Assembly (NCBI RefSeq): GCF_902712915.1
Contig: NZ_CACTIA010000005.1
Span: 744,001 to 808,000 of the forward strand
DNA length: 64,000 nt
Direction of reading: 5' to 3'
From: Acidiphilium sp. C61
GTDB taxonomy: Bacteria; Pseudomonadota; Alphaproteobacteria; Acetobacterales; Acetobacteraceae
The notes under the pieces were generated by a model that searched no databases, was not told the origin of the DNA, and saw only the letters and a list, made by a program, of their open reading frames with translations. Made by a program: the position numbers and the translations under genes. Numbering within the stretch: position 1 is the first letter of the stretch; every line of letters begins with the position of its first letter. Positions 25,429-33,346 of this stretch are shown here, one piece after another.

Positions 25429-27000
25429 TCGTCTGTGAACTATGTGATTTGGCGGTGGGCGAAGCCGAGGCTTGGTGAGCGGTTTGGGGCATAGAGCCAT
25501 GCGACGAGGGCACAAAGAAGCCTGATCAGCCATCTGCGGAGGAGGCGGAGGTTGTGGCCGGCGCCGGCGAGGACGGCGTTGATGGCATCACCGTCGACGC
25601 CGAGCAGGAAGTTTCGCCCCAGATGGCCATCGGTCTTCATGTGGCCGATGACGGGTTCGATGGCTGTGCGTCGGCGCAACTCGCGGCGGATGGTGGGGGT
25701 GATGCCGCGTTTCTGGCGGGAGATGAAGATCTTTCTGCCCTCGGCTTCGACGCCGTGGCCGCGATAGCCGCGGTCGACATAGGCGCGGGCGACGGCAACC
25801 CCGGTGATCCGCTCGACCTGCTCGATCTGGCCGGCCAGAGTGTGGCCGTCATAGGGATTTCCCGGCTGGCTCTGCATGCCGAGAACGAACTGACCGCCGG
25901 GTGCAGCGGCGTTGGTGGTGGCGATGGAGACCTTCACGCCGAATTCGAAGCGCGTCCTGGCCTTGCCCTTGCCGATGCACTCCACCTCAGGCGCGTGCAG
26001 GGAATAGAGCTTGTCGGCACCGCGGTCGGAGCGCTTCTGGCGAAGCAGGCGATTGATCAGGCCCAGCGTTTCGGCGAACGTGGCCTTCGCTTCAGCGTTG
26101 CCTGCGATCTTGCGGGTGATGTCACGAGCCAGCCGGCCCAGCCAGGTTCGCAGCTTGCGCACGCGAGCCGCGGCCTCGCGGCGTTTGCCACCATGGTGCA
26201 GGCGCGCCGCCTCCTGCCTGGCGTAGCGCGCGACCCGGCGATACGACTGGCGCAGCGTGATACCGTGCTTGCGCGCCATGCGGGCGAGTGTCTCGATGCC
26301 GCTGTGCAGCAGCTTGCTGTCGGTCGGATGCGTCACGGCCTTTGGCTGGACCGTGGTATCGATGGTGACCCGCTCGTAGTGCTTCTCCGCCACGGCCCCA
26401 CCCCGCTCGGCCGCCGCCAGCGTCTCGGCGAGCAGGGCCTCCATCCGCTCCGCCCCGATCCGCTTGCGCCAGCGCGTCATCGAGGATCGGTCAAGGGGCA
26501 GCGTGTGCTGGAAATGCGTCTCGCCGCAGAATGCCTGGACATACGGACTGTCGAGATAGCGCGCGCAAATCGCTTCGTCGGACAGCCTATCCATGTCCTT
26601 GAGAAGATGCAGCGCCACCATCAGGCGGGTCGGCAGCGCCGGACGTCCCGCCGCCTCGGCGTAGAGTGCGCCAAAGCGTTCCTCGAAGACCCGCCAGTCG
26701 ATCAGCCGGGCCAGCCGCGTCAGGGGATGCCGCTGGTCGATGATGTTCTCCAGCCGCGAGCGGAACAGTTCGAGATCATCCTGCGGTGCATTCAGCTTCG
26801 GCGGCATTCTTTCCTCCACGCCAAACACATGATGTTCGGCATCAAAGGGAGAGAATCACGATCGCGACCACCGCGCAACGCTCCAACGGTTTTGCAAGGT
26901 TTTTCCACTCAGGTCTCCCACACCTTGCAAATCCCAATATTGCCCGCCGCTAAAAAGTCATGACTAGATCAGCAAAGTTCGATTTTTCACAGGTGACCAG
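25429..27000 (-). mobile_element. Complete IS5-family element with a 455-residue transposase
   Basis: Flanked by CTAG on both sides (25425-25428 and 27001-27004), the YTAR-type duplication of the IS5 family. Removing it restores the reading frame of IS5 element b across the joint (EHFRG then LVEGLGY). Related terminal sequence GTCnnCTGTGAA at both ends, imperfect. The CTA after 27000 plus the terminus GGTGACCAG also mirrors 19498-19516. 1572 bases. Confidence 0.85.
25440..26807 (-). CDS. IS5-family transposase (long form)
   Basis: 455 residues from ATG 26807, chosen because GGAGG stands 5 bases upstream; a further in-frame start at 26828 is less likely. N-terminal DUF772 region (ALPTRLMVALHLLKDMDRLS, YVQAFCGETHFQHTLPLDRS), then DDE core: YERVTIDTTVQPKAVTHPTD, AYVDRGYRGHGVE, and RRTAIEPVIGHMKTDGHLGR with the glutamate. 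Full length with no frameshift, so probably active. Confidence 0.93.
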   Translation of the reverse strand: MPPKLNAPQDDLELFRSRLENIIDQRHPLTRLARLIDWRVFEERFGALYAEAAGRPALPTRLMVALHLLKDMDRLSDEAICARYLDSPYVQAFCGETHFQHTLPLDRSSMTRWRKRIGAERMEALLAETLAAAERGGAVAEKHYERVTIDTTVQPKAVTHPTDSKLLHSGIETLARMARKHGITLRQSYRRVARYARQEAARLHHGGKRREAAARVRKLRTWLGRLARDITRKIAGNAEAKATFAETLGLINRLLRQKRSDRGADKLYSLHAPEVECIGKGKARTRFEFGVKVSIATTNAAAPGGQFVLGMQSQPGNPYDGHTLAGQIEQVERITGVAVARAYVDRGYRGHGVEAEGRKIFISRQKRGITPTIRRELRRRTAIEPVIGHMKTDGHLGRNFLLGVDGDAINAVLAGAGHNLRLLRRWLIRLLCALVAWLYAPNRSPSLGFAHRQIT

Positions 27001-27114
27001 CTAGCCACGGAAATGCTCGAAATCGACCGTCGCTTCCAGAACCTCCAGCGGATCCCCGGTCTTGCTCAGACGCTCAAGATGCTCCGAGAGTCCGAATAGC
27101 GACCACGCCTCCAT
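27001..27114 (-). pseudogene. N-terminal fragment of IS5-family transposase (element b), first piece
   Basis: From ATG 27114 the minus strand reads MEAWSLFGLSEHLERLSKTG and DPLEVLEATVDFEHFRG, then TAG inside the CTAG insertion site. The continuation LVEGLGY is at 25424. Relatives have Trp at this codon, so the TAG may be a change present before or caused by the insertion. Confidence 0.85.
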
Positions 27115-27243
27115 CCACCCGCCTCCAATTCACGACCCGCTCAGTGAATCACGAATTCAACAACCTTCACAGAGTTATTGCGGGCGTCCAGCTCAAAAAT
27201 TCATATTTGATTTTACAGAAATCTATTTTTATTAAAAAAATAT

Positions 27244-28638
27244 CTAAAAATTTTTTTTATATAAGTAAGACCCCTCAACGACATCTGAATACATCAATCG
27301 ATATCCATAATTATACATGTAATCATCGATAGATACACCATAATTTTTTTCAATTAAAATTGATTTGCTATTAAATATAAAATTTCCAATAATATCAATT
27401 TTTTGATCAAAATTTAATATATTTATTATTGTCAAATCAAAATACTCAATTTCTTTTATATATTCATTTAATTTTTCATTATTGAAGTTCATAAAATATT
27501 CAATATCTATTTCAATAGATTTGAAATTTATATTATTTGCAATTAAATTATTTTGAAATTTTAAAAAATTTTTATTTTTAAAATCTACCGTCCATACTTT
27601 GTAATCTTCAATACCACAAAGACCGACTGAAAAATATCCAATATCTCCAGATAAATCTAAGATTTTTTTAGGAGTAAGATTTCTTTTTATAAAACTAATT
27701 ATTTTTTCATTGTGAAATATTCTATTGTTTTTTACAAACAAACCGATATCATCATCTTGAAGTATAATCGCTCGGCCAGATTTTAATTGTGTAAAAGACT
27801 CATTTTCTCTAATAGTTTTACAAAAATTATTTATAAAAAACTCAACAGTTTCTGGAATACCAAATTTATTCACCATATTTCTAATTTGATCATCATTTTT
27901 TCCTCTTACATTTATGTTAAAAAGACTTTTACTTTGGTCCGGATTTATATCTATAAAATATCTATCTCCAATAGAAGAAGCGCAATTCCCCTTTAGTGTA
28001 TGCATAAACCAAAACCAAATATCATCTGCTGTAGGGCACAGTTCCATTGCTAAATAAATATCTAAGATGCGATCATCAAAAGAATCAGGCGGGTATAGTA
28101 CACCTCCTACACCTGTTGGAAAAACTAATGGCGATTTTATTTGGCAAAAATTCTCTTCTGGTGTATCTACAATCCATTTATTGTATTCTTCTATTTTTTC
28201 ATTAAAATCATATTGAATTATATGCGCCCTATGGGCAACAATGCCATTAATATTTTTAAAAGATAAAATTAGTTCTTCAATCCAAGTGGGTTTATATAAT
28301 ACATCATCATCTGCCGTTACTAAGTATTCGTTTGGAAACTCAATTAATGATGGTATAAGTTTATTATATGACTTCCAATCTTCATTCAATTTTTTTACTT
28401 CGAAATTACTATTTATTAATTCAATAATTTTTCTCGGCAATAAATTATATTCATTTTTAAATACCCATAGAATAATTTTATCTGGCTTAATGCTCTGATT
28501 CAAGAGAGAAATAATAGTAAAATAAACAGTTTGAAATCTGCTTGGATAAGATGTAAGACTAATGATTACTTTGTTTTTCAAATCATGATTTTTAATTATA
28601 TTTGGCTTAATTGCTTTGAGTAAGTTTTCAATATTCAT
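27244..28638 (-). CDS. Very AT-rich glycosyltransferase/methyltransferase-like fusion
   Basis: 464 residues. The N-terminal ~230 look like a GT-A glycosyltransferase: KVIISLTSYPSRFQTVYFTI, QSIKPDKIILWV, and YLVTADDDVLYKPTWIEE with the DDD metal site, later CPTADDIWFWFMHTLKG. The C-terminal ~130 resemble a Rossmann methyltransferase (KKILDLSGDIGYFSVGLCG as motif I, KVWTVDFKNKNFLKFQNN as the acidic motif), FkbM-like. G+C is far below the rest of the window, with ATA/AAT/TTA codons everywhere, so it is surely acquired. Between broken IS elements; no partner genes nearby. Function inferred: surface sugar addition. Confidence 0.8.
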   Translation of the reverse strand: MNIENLLKAIKPNIIKNHDLKNKVIISLTSYPSRFQTVYFTIISLLNQSIKPDKIILWVFKNEYNLLPRKIIELINSNFEVKKLNEDWKSYNKLIPSLIEFPNEYLVTADDDVLYKPTWIEELILSFKNINGIVAHRAHIIQYDFNEKIEEYNKWIVDTPEENFCQIKSPLVFPTGVGGVLYPPDSFDDRILDIYLAMELCPTADDIWFWFMHTLKGNCASSIGDRYFIDINPDQSKSLFNINVRGKNDDQIRNMVNKFGIPETVEFFINNFCKTIRENESFTQLKSGRAIILQDDDIGLFVKNNRIFHNEKIISFIKRNLTPKKILDLSGDIGYFSVGLCGIEDYKVWTVDFKNKNFLKFQNNLIANNINFKSIEIDIEYFMNFNNEKLNEYIKEIEYFDLTIINILNFDQKIDIIGNFIFNSKSILIEKNYGVSIDDYMYNYGYRLMYSDVVEGSYLYKKNF

Positions 28639-29356
28639 TTTGTGGCCTCACTCTCATAATTTACCTTTATTACTTGATTTAAGCGGCGTGAACAAACCGC
28701 ATAGAACGTAACCTCAACAGGGTGCAATTTGATTTGACACTGAATTCTGGAATAGAGATCGGAGCTATTTCCTAGATGGATGAGGGGTAAGAAATTGATT
28801 TTTTTCAAGTTGTTTCTTGCTAAGCCTTGAGCGGGAAAGCAGAGAGCTGAATACTGGAAAATTTTTGCAGTGTGCCTCCGAATTAAAAGGATGAGCAAAG
28901 CAAAACTTTTGGCTGTTCTCGAGAAAGTTCCATAACCTAGACACATCTTCGCACCCCCATCGAAATGCTAACCACAGATATTATGTATAACCCCGGCGCG
29001 GCTTGTGACAGCGCCGACTACACGGACCTGACGGAAGAGCGCGATGGGGATTCTTGCATCCCGATGGTCGACCGGGGATCCGATAGCAACTCCGTAGGGT
29101 TGGACGCACGGAATATCGGGACGATCTTCGAAAGACCGAAAAGAGCCGCTGCGTCCAGCATTTTGTTGACCGGCCTTTTCTACGCACTCCGCAATTGTAT
29201 CGAGCGTTACTCCAAGAAACTCAATGATAGGCGCTGGATCGCTACCAGATACAAACAAATGGCAGCAAATTCCTCGGTTTCACCATCCTAGCCTCGATCC
29301 TCCTCTAGACCATGTATTTCTATGATATCCATCTAATATTATACACCTTATACACC
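28639..29356. other. Gene-poor 0.7-kb stretch with a degraded transposase end
   Basis: Between the AT-rich glycosyltransferase and the IS1031-like remnant. GC rises from left to right. The only recognisable thing is at 29190-29270 on the plus strand, where RNCIERYSKKLNDRRWIATR is a decayed IS427-type transposase C-terminus. A 103-codon minus-strand frame (28635-28946) has no family resemblance and is left uncalled. Confidence 0.6.
29190..29270 (+). pseudogene. Decayed IS427-type transposase C-terminus
   Basis: RNCIERYSKKLNDRRWIATR aligns with the family sequence RNLIERAFCRLKDWRAIATR seen at 19.5 kb, differing in many positions. It shows an older insertion than the neighbouring elements. The limits are approximate. 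Confidence 0.6.
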
Positions 29357-29431
29357 TAAGAGCTGTGTTGCAAAGGATGGTTGAGTGATTTCAGTAGGTT
29401 GTGATTCAGTTTGTTTACGAAGACGAGCGGA

Positions 29432-29620
29432 GACACAATGGCCTGGACTGAAATCGCCCGGCATTGAGATTGCCGGGCCGAATTGCGCTACGCAAGCGAC
29501 CTCACCGACGCCGAATGGGCCTTGATCGAACCGTTCATGCCCTTGCCGCCGCATCGAGGCAGCCCCCGGACGGTAGCGCTGCGAAGGATTGTGGAAGCCA
29601 TCTTCTACATGCTGTCGATC
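29432..29620 (+). pseudogene. IS1031-type transposase, 5' fragment
   Basis: Reads LRYASDLTDAEWALIEPFMP, LPPHRGSPRTVALRRIVEAI and FYMLSI, nearly identical to the transposase at 48510. A TGA early in the frame (after AWTEIARH) is a further lesion. Stops where the next IS begins (CTGTCGATCG|ATCTGCCCCC). Confidence 0.85.
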
Positions 29621-29978
29621 GATCTGCCCCCTTCTGAGTGGTCCCGGATCTGTTTTAGGATTTGGCCTGAAGGAAGACCGGGATGGCGAGGAATCACAAG
29701 CCGGAAGAGATCATCGGCAAGTTGCGCGAGGCTGAGATTGTTCTGGCGCAGGGCGGGACGGTCGCGGATGCATGCCGTCGGATCGGCGTCACCGAGCAGA
29801 GCTATTATCGGTGGCATAAGGAGTGTGACAGCCTGAAGATGGACCAGGCGCGTCGCATGAAGGAACTGGAGCGGGAGAACGCCCGGCTGAAGCGTATGGT
29901 GGCCGATCTGTCGTTGGACAAGGCGATCCTGACGGAGGCGACACGGGGAAACTTCTGAGCCCCGCGCGGCGCCGGCAC
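29621..29978 (+). mobile_element. 5' remnant of an IS3-family (IS407-like) element
   Basis: Begins near TCTGCCCCCTTCTGAGTGG and runs through an intact orfA into the first ten or so codons of orfB (ending ...CCCGCGCGGCGCCGGCAC), where IS3 copy 2 has inserted. No 3' part was recognised after 31365, so the rest was deleted or diverged. Confidence 0.75.
29683..29958 (+). CDS. IS3-family (IS407-like) transposase OrfA
   Basis: 91-residue HTH protein: MARNHKPEEIIGKLREAEIV, GGTVADACRRIGVTEQSYYR with the helix-turn-helix, and the leucine-zipper helix RMKELERENARLKRMVADLS ending LDKAILTEATRGNF. Complete, but orfB is cut off about ten codons after its start, so the element cannot transpose by itself. 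Confidence 0.88.
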   Translation: MARNHKPEEIIGKLREAEIVLAQGGTVADACRRIGVTEQSYYRWHKECDSLKMDQARRMKELERENARLKRMVADLSLDKAILTEATRGNF

Positions 29979-30058
29979 TGAAGTGGACCCTTTGGTGTGG
30001 ACCACTTGGGGCGGGATTTAAGATGGAAGCTGATCCGTTCTGATCTCCCAAAGGGCTA

Positions 30059-31006
30059 TCAAGCTACCTGCTGTTGTTGCGGCTGTGGAGATGTGGGCAA
30101 CGTGGTAGCGTTGTCCAAGCTTCTCCGCAGGATAAGCGTCATATCCACGGCCGCCGGCGGCAGAATGCCGACCATTGCTTCGCGCCACACCGCCATCGGC
30201 GCGCGGTTGTCCAACGCCATGTGAGGGCGTTGGTGGTTGTAGAAGTCAAACCATTGGCCCAGGCCGGCGCGCAGTTCCGTGCCGTCAGCGTAGCCCTTGA
30301 TATACAGGTCTTCGTATTTCAGCGATCGCCAGAGCCGCTCGATGAACACGTTGTCCATCCAGCGCCCCTTGCCGTCCATCGAGATCCGGATCTCCGCCGC
30401 GGTCAGGACGTCGGTGAACGCCATCGAGGTGAATTGCGAACCCTGGTCGGTGTTGAAGATTTCCGGCTTGCCGAACCGGGACAGGGCCTCTTCGAGCGCC
30501 GAGATGCAAAAGCCGGTGTCCATCGTGTTCGAGACCCGCCAGGCCAGCACCGCTCGGCTATGCCAGTCCATGATCGCCACCAGGTAGAGAAAGCCGCGGC
30601 CCATCGGCAGGTAGGTGATATCGGCGCACCAGACCCGGTTCGGCCGGTCGATCACCAGGTCCCGTAACAGATACGGGTAGATCCGGTGCCCCGCCGACGG
30701 CTTGCTGGTCCGCGGCTTCGGCCCGAGCGCCGCAATCCCCATCAGCCGCATCAGCCGTTGCACTCGCTTGCGGTTGACCCGCAGCCCCTCGGCCGCGAGC
30801 ACCGCCATCAGCCGGCGCGAGCCCAGAAACGGCCAGCGCAAAAACAGCTCGTCGATCCGCCGCATCACGTCCAGATCATTGTCGTTCGCCGCACGACGCC
30901 GTCGGTACACCCCGGATCGCGCCAGCCCTAGCAGCGCGCACTGCCGGCGGATCGACAGCACAGCATGATCGCGATCGAGCTTCGCTCGCCGGTCCGGCAC
31001 GCTCAT
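30059..31006 (-). CDS. IS3-family transposase OrfB (copy 2)
   Basis: 315 residues, identical to OrfB of copy 1: DDE integrase with [37 protein letters not shown] and [20 protein letters not shown]. Its ATG overlaps the orfA stop by 4 bases (ATGA). The frame is open back to the slippery run at 31024-31030, so an OrfAB fusion by -1 frameshift is possible. Confidence 0.95.
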   Translation of the reverse strand: MSVPDRRAKLDRDHAVLSIRRQCALLGLARSGVYRRRRAANDNDLDVMRRIDELFLRWPFLGSRRLMAVLAAEGLRVNRKRVQRLMRLMGIAALGPKPRTSKPSAGHRIYPYLLRDLVIDRPNRVWCADITYLPMGRGFLYLVAIMDWHSRAVLAWRVSNTMDTGFCISALEEALSRFGKPEIFNTDQGSQFTSMAFTDVLTAAEIRISMDGKGRWMDNVFIERLWRSLKYEDLYIKGYADGTELRAGLGQWFDFYNHQRPHMALDNRAPMAVWREAMVGILPPAAVDMTLILRRSLDNATTLPTSPQPQQQQVA

Positions 31007-31290
31007 CTTCCGGACCTCTTTGCTAAAAAATCGTTCTCGATCGTCAGTTGGCCGATTTTCGCATGCAGCTTCTCGATCTCCCGCTGCCCGGCGGCCTCCG
31101 CATCCTGCCCGATCTTCGGATCAAACGCCCGCGCCGCCTGCTCCTGCAGTTGCTTCTTCCAAGCGTAAATCTGGTTCGGATGAACCTGATACCGCGCCGC
31201 CAAGTCAGCAACCGTTGCCTGCTCGCGCAGCGCCTCCAAGGCAATCTTCGCCTTCAGCCCCGCCTCAATCTTCCGTCTCGTCTTGCTCAT
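31003..31290 (-). CDS. IS3-family transposase OrfA (copy 2)
   Basis: 95 residues: [43 protein letters not shown], coiled coil [21 protein letters not shown]-like GGAG/GGAACATG precedes the ATG at 31290. Intact, unlike copy 1. Near its 3' end the message reads T TTT TTA, a classic -1 frameshift heptamer. Confidence 0.95.
   Translation of the reverse strand: MSKTRRKIEAGLKAKIALEALREQATVADLAARYQVHPNQIYAWKKQLQEQAARAFDPKIGQDAEAAGQREIEKLHAKIGQLTIENDFLAKRSGR
31024..31030 (-). promoter_or_regulatory. Putative -1 ribosomal frameshift heptamer of the IS3 element
   Basis: The minus strand reads T TTT TTA in the orfA frame (codons GAT TTT TTA GCA). Slipping back one base enters an open orfB-frame stretch (F S K E V R K M S) before the OrfB ATG. 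Same heptamer at 22102-22108 in copy 1. Fits the known expression mode of IS3-family OrfAB. Confidence 0.7.
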
Positions 31291-31365
31291 GTTCCGCTCC
31301 GTCTATCATGACAAAACGGCCAATTTCCAACTTAGCCCCTGGTCCCATTTCTAGGATCCACTTCA

Positions 31366-32506
31366 CAAGCCATGGGATGAATCCGTCCAGACCTCGGGAT
31401 TGCGGCACCGATCGCGGCCTCCGCGACCCACGCCCGACGGTCGAATGAGGCTCTTCAAACGGCCAGGAGCGCAGTATCCAGATTCAGATCCAACCAACCG
31501 CTCAATACGCAAGGGTAAATACGGGCGTCCAGCTGGTCCAGAGCCTGCCGATCAGGTTCCATGGGCCAGTAACAGTTCGCTCTCCGATCTCTCTGAGCAT
31601 GGCCTTGAGCCGCGCGAACGCCTTCTCGATCGGATTGAAGTCGGGACTATGGGGGGGGGGCGCAGGGTTGCGCCGGCCGCTTCGATCCGTTCACGCACCG
31701 AGTCACGCTTGTGGCTCGACCGATTGTCCATGATCACCACGTCGCCGGGCCGCAGTTCGGGTGTGAGAACTTTGGTGACATACGCCTCGAACCAGTCGCC
31801 ATTGATGGAGCCGCCCAGCGCCATCGGCGCGACCATGCCGGTCATGCTCAGCCCTGCCACCAACGTAGTGGTCTTGCGGTGACCGCGTGGGAAGCCCATC
31901 CGCAGACGCTCGCCCCTAGTGCAGCGGCCATGACTGCGGGTCATGTTGGTGGCGGTCCAGGTCTCGTCGATAAAGACCAGGCGATCAGCGTCCAGATCGA
32001 ACTGGCTATCGAACCAGTCCTGGCGCTGTTTCAGGATATCGGGGCGGTCCTGCCTCAATGGCGTGGCCAGTCCTTTTTTACGCGTCATGCCGCGGCGGAC
32101 GAAGACGCGGTGAAGCCCACCGAGACGTGCAACCCGACATCGATGAGTGCCAGGCGCAGCTCTGCAAGCGAGATGTCCTTACGCGCTTCCCAGATCGTGA
32201 GGATGTCCGCCCGCCGTTCCTTAACCCGGCATGAGCGCGTGTTGCCACCCTGAGGCTTCGGAGCAAAGCTGCCGATATCGCGACGCTGGGCTCGCCAGCT
32301 GAATGCCGTCGCCGGCGCCACTCCAAAGCGGGAGGCTGCCGCTGCCCGGTAACTCATCCCCTCATCAATCGCCGCCAAAAGCCGCCGACGAAGATCCATC
32401 AATAGTGGTTGGCCCATCCATACCGCCATCCTTCTCCAGCACGGAATCTGGATCAGAAATCACCGCAAATGGGAACCCCTCGCGATTCACACCGGTCGAA
32501 AACCAC
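31366..32506 (-). mobile_element. Broken IS630-family element and flanks
   Basis: Holds two transposase pieces (32085-32429 and 31552-32088). Exact ends not resolved. The 186 bases from 31366 to 31551 have no recognisable gene, and their origin is unclear. To the right the IS1031-like 3' part resumes near 32507. Confidence 0.7.
31552..32429 (-). pseudogene. IS630-family transposase with two frameshifts
   Basis: First piece: MAVWMGQPLLMDLRRRLLAA, SYRAAAASRFGVAPATAFSW (HTH) to LHVSVGFTA, then a shift. Second piece: MTRKKGLATPLRQDRPDILK, DRLVFIDETWTATNMTRSHG (first Asp), GDWFEAYVTKVLTPELRPGD and VVIMDNRSSHKRDSVRERIE (second Asp). A run of ten G at 31651-31660 breaks the frame again just before the expected YSPDFNPIEKAF end. 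In the other frame the DNA there still fits SPDFNPIE. Inactive unless slippage on the run restores it. Confidence 0.85.
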
Positions 32507-32733
32507 GCTAGAGATCGTCAAGCGCTCCGACACCGCCAGCGGGTTCGAACTCCTGCCGCGACGCTGGGCCGTGGAGAGAACGTTCACCCGGCTCGGCAGA
32601 TGGCTGCGCCTCGCAAAGGGTTTCGAAGCCCCGTTACCAGCGCCACTGCATGGCTCATCCTCGCACATATCCGCCTGCTCACAAGGAAAATCACACGCAA
32701 ATGTCAGCCATACTGCCATTCCGATTACGGCTC
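32507..32733 (+). pseudogene. IS1031-type transposase, 3' fragment
   Basis: Reads EIVKRSDTASGFELLPRRWA and VERTFTRLGRWLRLAKGFEA, matching the C-terminus of the intact copy (TIQIVKRSDAASGFELLPRR), then shifts frame. Ends with the inverted terminus at 32733 and the TAA duplication. Confidence 0.88.
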
Positions 32734-33215
32734 TAAGGCTGTAAGCCGAAGCCGACCATTTCTATCCCTGGATGGACCTCTGGACGAGCGCCCAAAGGCC
32801 AAAGAAAGCGCCGTTCGTTGGCCTCAATTCGTTTGTCGTTGATACTCGCCTCACGACGACGCATCAAACCAGTTGCGTTAAACTCCCATTGCTCATTGCC
32901 ATAGGCCCGGAACCATTGGCCTTCCTGATCTCGATATTCATACTGAAATCGAACAGCGATGCGATCATCGGTAAATGCCCATAGCGCCTTGGCAAGCCTG
33001 TAATCCAGCTCTCTTTCCCATTTACGCTGAAGAAACTCTATAATTGCGGTGCGTCCAATAAAAAATTCATCTCGATTTCGCCATGCGCTGTCTTCAGTAT
33101 AGGCGCCAGCAACGCGCACTGGATCACGAGAATTCCATGCGTCCTCCGCAAGGCGAACCTTCAATGCCGCACTTACAGCATCAAACGGCGGGAAAGGCGG
33201 TCTGTGTTCCGTCAT
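32733..33215 (-). CDS. DUF1348 (SnoaL/NTF2-like) family protein
   Basis: 160 residues. [60 protein letters not shown] and [20 protein letters not shown] are the characteristic DUF1348 stretches, an NTF2-like cone fold of unknown substrate. The stop TAG lies on the IS1031-type terminus and its TAA duplication, so the last few residues (after HPGIEM) were probably changed by the insertion. It lies downstream of the aminotransferase on the same strand, 131 bases away, with palindromic element copy C between. Confidence 0.85.
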   Translation of the reverse strand: MTEHRPPFPPFDAVSAALKVRLAEDAWNSRDPVRVAGAYTEDSAWRNRDEFFIGRTAIIEFLQRKWERELDYRLAKALWAFTDDRIAVRFQYEYRDQEGQWFRAYGNEQWEFNATGLMRRREASINDKRIEANERRFLWPLGARPEVHPGIEMVGFGLQP

Positions 33216-33242
33216 TACACCATCTCCTTCATACGGCTTTGA

Positions 33243-33280
33243 AGCACTTTCCGGTCCATAGGGACCGAATGCAACGCGCC
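33243..33280 (+). repeat. Dispersed palindromic (REP-like) element, copy C
   Basis: AGCACTTTCCGGTCC-ata-GGGACCGAATGCAACGC, followed by ATATTGATG and, further on, CCGATCAGATGG as near copy A. The most diverged of the four. Sits between the aminotransferase and the DUF1348 gene. Confidence 0.75.
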
Positions 33281-33346
33281 AGGATATTGATGCTTACAGT
33301 ATCCTAATCCGATCAGATGGCCGGACCTGACCGGATGAAGCCCCAT

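Larger units (their letters stand above)
29979..31365 (-). mobile_element. IS3-family element, copy 2 (intact)
   Basis: 1387 bases with TGAAGTGGACCC and GGATCCACTTCA ends, the same sequence and orientation as copy 1. No obvious 3-base duplication in the flanks (CAC left, CAA right), so later deletion next to it is likely. Encodes both ORFs and can supply OrfAB for copy 1. Confidence 0.95.
29360..32733 (+). mobile_element. IS1031-type element split by later insertions
   Basis: Outer ends GAGCTGTGTTGCAAAGGATGG (29360) and, inverted, GAGCCGTAATCGGAATGG (32733) match the complete copy at 48432-49363, and TAA lies outside both ends (29357-29359, 32734-32736), fitting the TNA duplication of this group. 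Only about 260 bases of the 5' part and about 220 of the 3' part remain. Between them sit an IS3-family remnant, IS3 copy 2 and a broken IS630 element. Confidence 0.88.

Noticed and set aside
27170..27210. GGGCGTCCAGCT shared with 31526-31537
   Set aside because: A 12-base match alone; possibly the end of an IS630 relative, but no further similarity was seen.
28635..28946. 103-codon minus-strand frame
   Set aside because: No family resemblance or SD, low complexity, placed in IS debris; not called.
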